NCBI RefSeq assembly: GCF_008831285.2
Contig: NC_045144.1
Span: forward strand, 16,417,858-16,481,857
Length of the DNA stretch: 64,000 nucleotides
Origin: Nymphaea colorata
Lineage: Eukaryota; Streptophyta; Magnoliopsida; Nymphaeales; Nymphaeaceae
Direction of reading: 5' to 3'
The notes below the pieces were generated by a model. It ran no database searches, was not told the origin of the DNA, and saw only the letters and a program-made list of their open reading frames with translations. The position numbers and the translations under genes are program-made. Shown one piece after another: positions 34,920-46,050 of this stretch; position 1 is the first letter of the stretch; each line of letters begins with the position of its first letter.

Positions 34920-35382
34920 GTGGTGGATGCAATCCATATGCCAAGTTTGTTGCATAAATTTTCAAGTTGAAGTCTAGGCAATGGTTTGGTAAATATGTCA
35001 GCAATTTGCTTAAGGGAAGGAATGTATTTGGTGACGAGAGAGCCAATCGCAACTTTCTCACGAACAGAATGGTAATCAATGTCGATGTGCTTCATTCTTG
35101 AATGTAACGCTGGTTTGATGGAGACTTGAAAGGTTGAGATATTGTCACAATATAGTGTTGGAGGTTGCAAAATATAAATCTCAATATCCCGCAATATGTA
35201 GGTGAGCCAGATGAGTTCAGCGGTGGCAGATGCCATAGATCTATATTCTGCTTCTGTACTTGAGCGAGCAACAGAATTTTGCTTTTCCGCACTCCAGAGA
35301 TAAGATTAACTCCAAGAAAGGTGCAAAATCCTGCCCAGTCCGCATCTGAGTAGGCTGAGAGTTCAATAGCTGAATTCTTCAT
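34920..35382 (-). pseudogene. copia RNase H domain, frameshifted
   Basis: One frame (35092-35382) starts with AYSDADWAG, the copia RNase H hallmark. The next (34751-35236) holds TAELIWL, LYCDNIS and HIDIDYHSVREKV, followed by IADIFTKPL, the usual end of the copia polyprotein. The two halves are in different frames, so the domain is broken near 35230-35330. Confidence 0.85.
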
Positions 35383-35385
35383 AAA

Positions 35386-36434
35386 TCAAATCCCACAATC
35401 AAGAGTTCTATGGACATATCTCAATATTCTTTTCACCAAAGAAAAATGAAATGTATTTGGATTTTGCATAAATTGACTCATATAATTCACACTATATGAT
35501 ATATCAGGCCTTGTTATAGTGAGATATTGCAAACCCCCTACCAAACTTCTATATATGGTGGCATTAATTTCTATTGGTTCTTGAGCTGAAGATGGGCGAA
35601 AGTTTGTGACCATGGGCGTGGGAACATCTTTGGTATTCAATAAATAGGCCTTATCAAGTAGCTCGTAGGCATATTTCCTTTGACTGAGGACAAGATAGTG
35701 ATCATGAAAATGAGCCTCTATTCCAAGGAAATAATGAAGAAATCCTAAATACTTCATGGCGCACTTTGAGCTTACTTGTGAAATAAAATCTTGTATCAGT
35801 TTCGTGTTATTCCCAGTAAGAATGATGTCATCAACATATAGTAGTAAAATAAGAATTACATGCGTATTTTGGTACACAAAAAGAGATGGATCAACAACAC
35901 TTGCAAAGAATCCCAATGAGAGAAGAAACGTACCAAATCGATCATACCAAGCTCGAAGAGCTTTTTTTAACCATAAAGAGCTCACTTGAGCTTACATACA
36001 AAATCTGACTGAAGAGAATCTCAGAATCCAGAAGGTTGCTCTAGATAAACTGGTTCTTGTAAAAGACCATGTAAAAAGGCATTTTTAACGTCAAGTTGGC
36101 GAATATCCCAAGCATAATAAAGAGCAATAAATAATACAGTTCTTATAGTAGTGGGTTTTACCACTTGTGAAAATGTCTCAAGAAAATCTATTCCAGGAAT
36201 TTGAGAGAATCATTTAGCAACAAGTCGAACCTTGAGGCGTTCGACTGCTCCATCACTTTGGAGTTTAGTTTTGAAGACCCACTTGCTGCCTATAACATGC
36301 ATGTCCTTGGAATGTGGAACCAGATCCCATGCGTTATTATCATGAAGAGCTTTTATTTCTTCCTGCATAGTTGTCGTCCAGTTATGATAGAGTCTCTTTG
36401 ATTGTATGAGGCTCTTGAGGAATAGAGCAAGCAA
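35386..36434 (-). pseudogene. copia reverse transcriptase (RVT_2), broken
   Basis: The N-terminal part (36210-36434) has the NAWDLVPHSKDMHVIGSKWV motif. The C-terminal part (35386-35985) has ALRAWYDRF and the catalytic YVDDIILTG. The segment between them (35990-36200) contains stops, so the domain is interrupted. Confidence 0.88.
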
Positions 36435-37692
36435 GGAGATACTTAGGATTAGGTTTCACAATCCCATCCTTAGAACGAGTACTGGTGGCGATTACCTCAT
36501 GATGAACTTGCAGATTCGTATTTTCAGCTCTATCACATGTGTCATCATTGTTTGACAAATTTCCTTCTCCTTGATTATGGGCCGTAACACCATTCAGCCC
36601 CTGTAATGTAGTTGCACTTGTTGTAGCTGCATTCATATTTCCAGCATTGGTGTCATTATTGTTGGAGACACTTTCTTCTGCGTGAACATGAGTGCGATGA
36701 TCATTCTGTCCAGCTAAGGTAGCGCCCATGGTGGCTGCATCATTAGGAGCATTTAGCAAAAGAGAACCATGAGAGTTATGATTGTCATAAGACGTGAGCC
36801 TTCGTGGATTGTTATTGAACTCTGAGCACGTGGTTCGTTCACCTGCATTTTCAGTAAAACTTGTTACCTCTTGAATCAAATCCATGGGAAGAAAAAGTTG
36901 GCTTGGCCATTTGTATGGAAAGGTTTTCTCATCAAGTACAACATGACGTGAGATGAAGATTCTTCGAGTTGGTGGGTATAGGCACTGATATCCTTTACCA
37001 AGAAAAATACATGGTAAGCTTTTTGGTTCAAACTTGTTTTTGGCATAACTACCAAGAAAAGGAAAACATTTGGACCCAAAGCTGCAAAAAATGGAATAAT
37101 CTGCTTGTTTGTGAAATAATTTCTCATAAGGAGAGACCATGTCAAGTGTAGGCGAGGGAAGTCTATTTATTAACCAAGCTACGGTGGAGAATGCTTCTAC
37201 CCAAAATTGCATAGGAAGAGAACTATGAAACAAAAGAGTAAGGCCTAGTTCAGTAATAGAGCAATGACGCCTTTCTGCCATCCTATTTTGTTCAAGAGTT
37301 TTTGGGCATGCTTTATAATGAGTAATGTCATTGACCTTCAAGTATGATGCTAAGTTTGCACCATTAAATTCCTCTCCTTCATCTGTTTGGAAAATTTTAA
37401 TTTTCTCATCAAACTGATTTTTAATCACAGCATGAAGTTCACAAAAATTCTTGAATAATTCTGATTTGTTTTTCAAGGGGTAGAACCATATAAATCTTGT
37501 GCATTCATATACAAAAACAACATAATAACAGAAGTTTTGATGAGAAATAATTGGTGCTAGGCCCCACAAATCACAATGAATTCTTTCAAAAGGCACTTGA
37601 GAATGTTTTTCGATATCAAGAAAAGGAAGTCGACTCATTTTCCCTAATTGACAACTCTCACAAATATGCATGACAGCATTCTTTGAGGACAC
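36382..37692 (-). pseudogene. copia integrase (rve) region
   Basis: A 436-codon open frame, the longest in the element. It has the GAG-pre-integrase tail (CESCQLGKMSRLPF), then HCDLWG and QTDEGEEF for the two catalytic Asp residues, and an AERRH context for the catalytic Glu. The GKG-type C-terminal domain follows (CIFLGKGYQCLYP). The usual DxxG wording around the second Asp is altered (DEGEE where DNGxEF/DGGxEF is common). Confidence 0.9.
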
Positions 37693-38129
37693 ATGAATCT
37701 TTCTCTAAGAAACTTATTACTTGAGAATGAGTATAGCCAAGTCTCTCATGCCACGCTCCTATCTGCAGACTTGAATCGGCTGGAAAACAGAGCTGTATGT
37801 TCTTCTTGCTGGAGTCCATAGAGGTCACCGACTCTAGTTCCCGTTGCCACTGTTTTGTTGCTCACTTGATCCTTTATCATAAAACCGTTAGCATCAAACA
37901 TAATAGAATATGACATATATCAGTTGTCAATTAAGTAACGGAAAGAAGATTCTTCGTTATTTCTGGAATAACCAAGACGTTATTTAGAGTAAACATTTGA
38001 CGACTAGTAGAATCTTGACCGTTCTAGTATGAGTAATAGACAATTTTGCACCATTGCTAACCATCACTTTTTCATTTCCATAATATTTTTATATGGAATA
38101 AAAATTACTCGGATTGTCAGTGATATGGT

Positions 38130-38290
38130 TTGATGCGCCTGTGTCTGCGAACCAGGTTTTATCTTGTCCATTTGAAATTTTTAAGGCAGAAGGGCCTTTG
38201 GAACATCTTCAGCTTGGAAAGCTTGACTAAATCTGTGCCAGCAATTCAACACCACATGATTTGGTTTATTGCAGATTTGACACATCATTC
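38130..38290 (-). pseudogene. copia CCHC zinc knuckle and protease motif
   Basis: At 38241-38282 the minus strand encodes a C-x2-C-x4-H-x4-C knuckle (CQICNKPNHVVLNC). Near 38130-38155 it encodes the retropepsin motif (ADTGAS, then NHIT). The protease body downstream (37700-38130) is interrupted by stops. Confidence 0.82.
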
Positions 38291-38437
38291 CTTTATAGGG
38301 ATTTGCAGGTCGTTTTTCATTCTCTGGATCACCTTTGTTTTGAAAATTTCTGATCATATTATTACTAGCTTGAGTGAAGCCTGCCTATTATGTTTGTTGC
38401 AGGTGTGTGGCTGCTGATTTTGTTGTGCGACAAAAGC

Positions 38438-39094
38438 TTAGTGATGATTTATTCTAGGTTCTTCAGCATGAAGTGCTCGCATTGGTTCATGTGCCTGCAA
38501 TAGGGCAACCACTTCTGTATATTGCATGGTGGGAGGTCGAGTGAGCATAGAGGTGACAAAGGCATCATAGTCACTGCCTAAACCATTTAATAACCAGAAT
38601 ACCTTGTATTGATCAGAAATAGGCTTGCCTATGGCAGCCAACTCATCACAAATAGCTTTGAGCTCTCTTATATACCGAGCAACAGATAAATCTTTTTTTC
38701 GATGGAGCTGTAATCGCTGGGTTAACAAGAATTCACGTTCTATGGATTGATGAGCAAAAACAGTAATCAAGGCATCCCAGACTTCTTTCCAAACCAACGA
38801 CTAAACCAAGAACCTCTTTTGAGAGTGTTCCGGTGATCCATCCTCTTAGGAGACAATCTGATTTCTTCCATTCAAGAAAATCAGCATTTGCAACAACTTC
38901 ATTATTTCTAGTTATAAATTCAGCAGGCATAGGTTGATTCCCATTAATAAAACCACGCATGTTCTGACTCTCAATAAGGCCAAGAATTGAGTTTTCCATA
39001 GAAGAAAGTTGGACTGAGTCAACTTTAAGGAAACAAAATTTGTGACATTGAGATTATAGGGGTAAGGGTACTTAGCTTCTCTGGAGCCTTCCAT
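38438..39094 (-). pseudogene. copia gag (UBN2-type), frameshifted twice
   Basis: Three overlapping minus-strand frames together read as copia gag. They show NFLLWKTQ (about 39000), then MRGFINGNQPMPAEF with WITGTLSKEVLGLVVG (38830-38960), then VWDALITVFAHQSIEREF and the LARYIRELKAICDELAAIG-like helix (here SVARYIREL; 38440-38797). Two frame changes (near 38990 and 38790-38800) break it. Confidence 0.85.
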
Positions 39095-39204
39095 GAGATG
39101 CAACAATAATAACACGTCCACCCTTAAAACCAGAACTCAGACAGATGGTGGAACTTGTAGCAGAAGAGTCAAACAAAAATCAAGAGATAGTGGCTGGCTC
39201 AAGT

Positions 39205-39866
39205 CACCAATCCAATCGAGCTTATAGTCATTGGATTGGTAATAGATCAACGAACCTCCCTGTAAATTTTCACACAGAGAGAACAATCGTGAAGATGACG
39301 CCAGATGATAGAACACAGGGACAAAATCCTGTAATGCCCTGTTGCAGCAGGAGACCAATTGCAAGGAACTCCTCAGAATAGTTGGTACTCAAAAAATTGT
39401 AGCACCCTGGTGCCAACTCCAAAAATTCTAAAATTTGGAGAGGAGATTGCCAAGAAGAAGACGATTCAAATGGATCTTTGCTTGACCAAAATGGTGGCCG
39501 GAGTAATCAATGCCGACATCCAGAAGTTGAGGCAGATTCTGGTTCTGTTGTCGACTGATAAGGCTGAAGTTGAGGCAGAACTTCCGTTTGTTGCTTGTTG
39601 AATAAGCAAATCACATCCAAATCGAGTGAAACTTGGACACAATGAAGCCCACGAACCCAATGAAATATGTCCCGTCCTCAGATGACCAGCAAGTCACCGG
39701 ATTCCGGCATCGGAACTGGCTGGACTGTCATGGTAGACAGAAACAGAACAGGTTCAGATGTGCTTCCAAAATTTAAGATTTTACACGGCTTCGATCACCA
39801 AATCGGTCGATCTTAGAGCCGTTGGATCGGTAACACAAAGAGGATCCTCCTTGTAAAAACTCAGTT
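39205..39866. repeat. Direct repeats in the copia 5' leader
   Basis: Two related segments of about 70 bp (39205-39275 and 39796-39866) share CACCAA, TTGGAT(T/C)GGTAA and CCTCC(C/T)TGTAAA in the same order. This suggests that a piece of about 590 bp of the untranslated leader was duplicated in the element's history. Confidence 0.6.
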
Positions 39867-40153
39867 CGAGAGTTTGTTTGTGCAGAAAACGCTGGTCAAT
39901 GAAGTGAAGGGCCACAACAACATTCCCTGTTCCTTTTCTTCTTGACCGGGGCACTCAAAAAATCAAGCGTTCCCTCCTTGATACTTCAAAGTTTCTACAA
40001 CGATTCTGGAAAGATCTCTAGACGTTCAGTAGTCGTTTGAACTCCTGCTTGACAACTATATGGATCATCTTTGATAACGTCAGCGGAAGTCGTTGTCGTG
40101 AACAAATGAAATGTGCTCTGTTTCTTCCTCTGTTTCACGCCTGCTTCAAAGAA

Positions 40154-40165
40154 GCTCTGATACCA
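40154..40165 (-). other. Primer-binding site of the copia element
   Basis: The minus strand reads TGGTATCAGAGC immediately after the 5' LTR. This is the standard plant copia primer-binding site complementary to the 3' end of initiator tRNA-Met. Confidence 0.93.
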
Positions 40166-40496
40166 TGAAAGCAAAAGAGAGAGTACTCAATTTTAACGTG
40201 GTTCGGTAATCTGTACCTACATCCATGGTATCTCTCAAAAGTATGAAAGACACACTATGTGCGTCGTTTAAATGCAAGATGTATGACAAGGAGATTTACA
40301 ATTAACATTTATCTCCTTGATTTCAAGCTTGGAGGTTACAGTATCTATCTCCTTGATTTCATCATTGGAGGTTACAAAATCGTGAGTGATTTCAGCAACA
40401 GCCGTTTCATCTAAGTCAGCATGCTCGGTGGTGATTTTGACAACTTCATTATCGTCAATACTTTCCACATATTTGATTCTTGCCTTATTGTTAACA
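40166..40496 (-). repeat. 5' LTR of the copia element
   Basis: 331 bp. It is longer than the 3' LTR because a unit of about 33 bp (GGAGGTTACA...TGATTTCA) is present twice in tandem here and once there. Confidence 0.93.
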
Positions 40497-40501
40497 GTTA
40501 T

Positions 40502-42900
40502 TGCCACAGGTCAAACAACAACACAGATTAATGATGATTTGGTTATTCTAAGCAGAGTTGGAATAAGCGAAGTAAATTGAGTTGGTATAAGCATCAAGCT
40601 TTATGCAAGGAACAAACCTCAATTTAGTGTTCGTTAGTTCACATCTCTTACAAAACAATGCTTTCTTCTACTCATCCCACAAAATGATGAAATCTGAGAA
40701 CAGGTAACATAAGTCAATTATAGAAGCAGAAAAGGAAAATGTCTCTGACTAAACAATAGAATGCTTGTATGTGCTGAATCTCCTTTGAAGCCAGAAAGAA
40801 TATGAACCCAAAACATGCATTTTGAGTTAAAGTACACCTAAATAGTCAAAATTTTGCAGAGAGACCAAATGCAAGACAAGCTAAACCTAAATCGTCAAAA
40901 TTTTGCAGAGAGACCAAATGCATGACAAGCACACACCAAGGTCCTCTTGTTGGAATTGACAGAAGAAGTGTACTACAGCACCACTTATTGATGAAAACCA
41001 TGCAATAAGAATAACAAGAAACGGCTATTATTTAACTACATAACAAGAAATGGCTATTATGTAATGAAGGAATACAGCATAAAGGGCCACCTTTAGCACA
41101 CATACCACACTTCATAATTATGATGATAATCCAAAAGGAGAAGCATAGGAATATAAGTGACCAGTTAAGAGAATTTGGTTAAGAGACCTTCTCCAAAACT
41201 CCTTTATCTCAACCAGAGCATCATCATGTCTCAAATTTTATAAAAAATCTCTGTTCTGAAAAGAGTTTCCTGGAAACAAGTGGAGAACCCCTACAATACG
41301 CCTGCCCCACATTAAGAGATAAATGAACAACTTTGAACAGTTAATATATAAATCCAAGCTGAAAACTAAAAAGATGAATAACATGGGCAAACAAACAATC
41401 CCATCAATCATCTGACATGGATATAATAACGACTTGAGACTTATAATTTATATATATCTAATTCCATGGTTATAACAACTAAATGATGGATTCACAAGCA
41501 AAAAGATGTAGAAGAGAAGGTTTGATATGTGAACACTGCTGGCTAAGGGTTATGGACCTAGGTCTTCAAGTTAAAGGAATTCAAGGTTCAACGGCCAGGT
41601 TCATGTCATGGTATAAACTGACACTGATATGCCTAACTCCAGCTTGGCTATACCCTGCAAAAGAAAAACTTTTACAGAATATTGTAATTTCAAGCTCAGA
41701 AAACCACAGTCTTATCAGCATAGGAAAATGCATCTGATCTAACTTCTTTAAAGAAATAAGAAAGAAAGATTGCATGCACAGCCTCAGTTGTCGATATTGT
41801 CGTCTTTATTCAAAAACATTTGTATTGATCCAGAAGATAAAGAAAAGAAAGCAGCTGGTATATCTTGAAGTGTCTCGGACCCAAAAAGAAGCTATCATTT
41901 CCATTGCCTGAAGCTAACAGATTGCATGCTGTCAAGGCTGTAAAAGATAGTTATATCAACTGATTAGGCTTTAGAACGACATAACAAGTATAACAATATA
42001 CAATAGCTATTGTTCTGCTCACCAATTCAATGAAATGACATTCACGTCATTATCATGCCTTTTTCTGTGGCTTACTGTATATCAATTTGACCATCTAAAC
42101 AGCAAGAGGTGAGAAGAAAACCTCTGTGAATGCAAGGACACCAGTAAATTAACTATATATATATATATATATCTTCAACACTGGCCATATGACTAGAAAA
42201 TCCGTTATGATTGAGAATCCATTTTCCATCCGACGAAGGGTTCCAGTGATGAATGCAACCTTTTCAATCACCTTCGCACATCCGAGCATGCCTTTCAATC
42301 AGTAGATGAATTTAAAACCTCATGCTTATATTAGTTTTGAACACCCTAGATAGTATAATCTATTGAAAAACATTCGAAGGAAGCATAGCAGAGACAAGCC
42401 TTCAAGAAAAACGACTCTGTTGATCTAGAGAATGCCCTTCATCCTTGTGCTCATTAAATATTCGTAGAGGTGCTTGATGGATGACACCTACAGAAATAAA
42501 TACCATTCCAACATAATTTACTGAGTTAATAATTGATCTTTTTTAATCTACTTGGTAAACAATACAATTGCAGAATAGTAGTATATATTCATAGTAGTAT
42601 TAATAGTAGGTGAATTTATTTTTGTTAATAGCAAAGAGAACTATCCAAATCTACCCATCGAATTGATCATTTAATTGCAACGCACACGATTTGCTTTCAT
42701 ACACTATTTTCAAATGGAAAAAGTATGATTTCTGTGTGCTACCAACTCCTCGAACGTATGGAGTTGCAAACCTCACAAATTGTTTGAATTTCCTCAGATT
42801 TTCCTTTTCAGTTTCCTGACTGCATTGGCAATCGACAAGAAATGGAGCTTGATTTTCATTCTTATTCTCTTGTTGAAAAGAACTTGACAACTACTATGAA
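40502..42900. other. Gene-free interval after the copia element
   Basis: Nothing coding is recognised. It contains a tandem pair of 49-bp units (40836-40932), a small imperfect duplication near 41020-41065 and short TA runs near 42155. The open frames (41483-41737, 42651-42890) lack any domain. Confidence 0.5.
40836..40932. repeat. Tandem pair of 49-bp units
   Basis: The unit ACCTAAAT(A/C)GTCAAAATTTTGC...GACAAGC occurs twice in direct succession with two or three differences. Confidence 0.9.
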
Positions 42901-42904
42901 TATG

Positions 42905-43800
42905 GAGAAATTGAGTGAACTGAGAGGGCTCCTGTAACAACCCAACTCACTCCTGGGCTCGGGCTCTTGGTTCGGCGGGTCCCAACACGCCCCTTAGCAG
43001 TTTCAGCTTCAACCTCAAAAAAACTAGGAACAAGGACAACCATCTATTCATAAACCCCCTTGATAAGCTATTCAAGATCTCTAACAATCTTCAATACGGG
43101 ACTAAACTTTTGGGGTGTTACAGCTCCGGTGTTTATCGTCGGCCCTTGGGAGTCTTAATTATCATGAATTTTAATTAAAAGAAATAAAAATTAATGCATA
43201 GCATTTCTTCAACTTGGGTTTTCATTTATGGATAAACAGAAAAGAAGGATTCAAGAGCCACAGCAGTAGATTAGGATTTGGCCTAAAATGTAAAATTTAT
43301 GAGTGGTTGATTATAATAGGTGGGCTGCAGGCATGGGAAACCGCACCTACCCAAAGAACGTATCAAATAGAACTCCTTTTTGGTGAGCAGATTTCTATTT
43401 TATGTGAATTCAATATGCAGATTCGTGAACGTTTGGCTTATGGATGTATGGATAATCCGATCCCATTCAATTTTATAACAAATTATTAGTATATCTGATT
43501 TTAGTGTATGCCTATGATTTACTTAATTATTTAGTGGTTGAATTACGGTAACTGATGGATACAACATGATTAGCATGTCTGGTTCAATATGTAAATCCGT
43601 CTGCCAATGTTATTAAAAGAAGATTGATGGTGGCGTTATATGTTGGAGCAGGTTTCATTTATCTCTGATTGGTTGTATCATTAACTTTTGCCGCAAACTT
43701 TCAGCAAGATGTATATACTCTGTCCATAAATGATAAAGATTCTTGTTAACATGAAAGTAATATTGAACAACTATCGCACATAATTACATGTGCATGAATC
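42905..43800. repeat. Segmental duplication, copy 1
   Basis: Blocks at 42905-42932, 43123-43230 and 43567-43800 match 48690-48713, 48766-48875 and 48878-49120 in the same order and orientation. Shared words include GAGAAATTGAGTGAACTGAGAG, quoted here in part as TTGAGTGAACTGAGAG, plus GGTGTTTATCGTC and TGATTAGCATGTCTGG. This copy additionally carries the solo LTR and a ~330-bp segment (43231-43566) missing from copy 2. Confidence 0.82.
42933..43122. mobile_element. Small solo LTR (190 bp) with 5-bp target-site duplication
   Basis: It starts TGTAACAACCCAA and ends TTGGGGTGTTACA, which are near-perfect inverted ends beginning TG and ending CA. It is flanked by the perfect duplication GCTCC (42928-42932 and 43123-43127) and is absent from the duplicated locus at 48713-48766. 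These are the marks of an LTR-retrotransposon insertion reduced to one LTR, and the size suggests a TRIM/SMART-type short element. No 5S-like motif of Cassandra elements was seen. Confidence 0.8.
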
Positions 43801-44825
43801 GTAATTAGATATATTATTCCATTAGGCCTAACACAAGTCTCGTAAGCTACTTATGGTTATGGTAACTGTAGAGTTTTTGATAACTTCGAAAATGACACTT
43901 TAATTCATTGTGCAACTATAGCTGCTGAAGACACTCAAATGCTATAGCAACAACCTCTTTAACTTGACGCTTTTATGATTTTATTGCGCTCGGTGTCTGA
44001 GTTAATAGTAAAAGATTCAACATCTCCATTTCTCAATTCTGCTGGTGGCCAGATTCTTGAAGATGGGTAAATCTACTGATTGATATTCAAAAAATCTATG
44101 ATTGGAGGAATGATATTTGACGATAATCTAACTTCCAATATTTTTCTAGACACGTTTCCAATACAAAGAAATCAAATTTTACCATTTTAAAATCCGCTTC
44201 CACAACTGTTCATGTGACATTTTTATAATAATTTGTTGTTTTCTCATAGTAGACCTTGGTGCAAAAATATGGATGAGTAAAAATAAAAGATGAAATGTTT
44301 TCCAGTTTTGCAATTTTATTTCAATGATGATGTGAAAGGCTTGACATTCAGTACCATATATCAAACGTAGCTAAAAAAAGCATGAATAATAAAAAAAAAA
44401 AACTAAATTCTTCCTCACTGTTGTTACCTCAATAAGAATTTCCAATTTAATCAAGAGTTAACACAAAAGGCGTATAGAAAAGTTCCTTAAAACTACTCTA
44501 CTAAAGCCAAACAATGGAGACGATAAAAAGAAAAAAAAAAAGAAAAAAAAGAAAAAGTTGAATAGCAAACAAAAGAATTTGTAGCATGAAAATCGAAAAT
44601 ATAAGGCATGAAGATATGCGTCCAATCAATAAGACAACGACCTAAAAACCGTCCAGCAAGTAGAAAATATTAAAGACATACGTAAAGCTACAGTTTTTGG
44701 AAGAAGAAGTTTAAAAATGAAAATAATAAAATCCAACAGACAGCAAATTGAAAATAAAAAGAAGAGCTGCTAGGTGCTTAATGACTAAAGGTAATATGCG
44801 AACACTAAATTTTTTTTCTTGTGGG

Positions 44826-45252
44826 ATGTCAAATAGGATGTCATTTGAATTAGATATCCAATCAATCCATATGAAAAAATCGATATGGAAAAAACTTTAA
44901 TATCCAATTAAGAAATCAGATCGGATTCAGATTTAATAAATGACATATGATCAGATTCGGATATACATAGATATCTGATTGGATTCGGATATGGATTCAG
45001 ATCAGATTCATTTTTAGACAGATATCTAGTATCTAATGCTATTAAATTTTGAAAATTGACAAAATCCGGTTCAAAATTCGGATTCGAATTCGGATATAAA
45101 TATAAAAATCGGATTCAGATTGTAAAATTGGATTTTGGATTCAGATATCACTTTTCTTTATTCAAATTTGAATCCGAACATATGAATATCTGAAAAAACG
45201 GATATGATTAAGAATGTGTCTGATCCGAATATGATCTGTTGGCTTCCCTACC
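44826..45252. repeat. GATTCGGAT-rich dispersed repeat, copy 6
   Basis: It starts near GGATGTCAAATAGG and ends TCTGTTGGCTTCCCTA. The body matches copy 5 (28179-28641) in word order, including TTTTGAAAATTGACAAAAT. Confidence 0.7.
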
Positions 45253-45261
45253 GCTAAATAT

Positions 45262-46000
45262 ATGGTTAACAAATTTTAAATTGACCATGAAGCTGCGACT
45301 CAGATCTTGTGGGGCACCCAAGTTCACCTAAGTTTTAGCACTAAATTAAGGTTTCAAAGAGTGGGCTACGTGGTGCATATTATTAACAAATTCTCAATTG
45401 ACCATGGGGTAGTGACCTATATCTTGTGGGGTTATACTAAGAACTGAACCCAAGTTCACCAAATTTTTAGGACTAAATTAGGGTTTCAAAAAGAGAGCTA
45501 CGTGGGGCATATGCCCCATGGAAACCCCACCTACCTTCGCCCCTTGCTGCTGATTGAATGAATTAGCCAATTCATTGATTTAGGTGAATCAATTGCAAAT
45601 CAGCAAAAATATTAAGTAAGTTATCCTAAATAAAATATGTATGAAGAGTAAAAATAAAATTCGTAAAAATAGTAATAAGTTAGTAAAAGTGTGACACATA
45701 GCAGGCTTCAATTGACCATGAGGCAGCGATTCGGATCTCATGGGGCTGCCCTATAGAAGAAAACCCAAGTTCACGAAAGTTGTAGTACTAAATTAAGGTT
45801 TCAAAGAGTGGGCTAGGTGGGCGTATGGTTAACAAACTTTAAATTGACCATGGGGCAACGGCTCGAATCTCGTGGGGCTAGCCTATAGAACTGCATCTAA
45901 GTTCACGTAAGTTTTAACACTAAATTAAGATTTCAAAGAGTGAGCTACGTGGGGCATACGACCCATGGAGACCCCACCTACCTCTGCCCTTGCTTCCTTT
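45262..46000. repeat. Tandem array of ~118-130 bp units (four recognisable)
   Basis: Units begin near 45262, 45380, 45705 and 45826. Each has, in order, AATTGACCATG, GGATCTCGTGGGGCT-like sequence, AAGTTCAC, TTTTAGCACTAAATTA and GTTTCAAAGAGTGGGCTA, and two end in CCATGGA(A/G)ACCCCACCTACC. A spacer of about 150 bp (45551-45700) divides the array into two pairs. Confidence 0.82.
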
Positions 46001-46006
46001 CTTCTT

Positions 46007-46050
46007 CAATCTCCATATAAAGAGGCACACAACTAGCAAACAAAGAGCCG
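46007..46050 (+). promoter_or_regulatory. Orphan copy of the first UGT gene's core promoter
   Basis: It matches 22799-22842: both have CATATAAAGAGGCA and CTAGCAAACAAAGAGC with 5 changed bases between them and 2 before. The first UGT starts 25 bases after its copy of this block. Here no UGT sequence follows, only a T-rich frame without a domain. It is probably the remnant of a duplicated and lost UGT gene. Confidence 0.6.

Larger units (their letters stand above)
34608..40496 (-). mobile_element. Ty1/copia LTR retrotransposon, full length but mutated
   Basis: A 5,889-bp element on the minus strand, bounded by LTRs at 34608-34904 (3' LTR) and 40166-40496 (5' LTR). Both LTRs have TGTTAACA...TTTCA ends in element orientation. 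It is flanked by the perfect 5-bp duplication GTTAT (34603-34607 and 40497-40501). The order primer-binding site, gag, CCHC zinc knuckle, protease, integrase, reverse transcriptase, RNase H is that of Ty1/copia. Frameshifts in gag and RNase H and gaps between domain frames make it non-coding as a whole. The LTRs differ at about two dozen positions by eye plus one indel, so the insertion is not recent. Confidence 0.95.
43801..46006. other. Gene-free interval with repeats
   Basis: No gene. 43801-44820 is anonymous AT-rich DNA with A-rich runs (44388-44402, 44530-44556). It is followed by a GATTCGGAT-rich repeat and the tandem array annotated separately. Confidence 0.5.
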
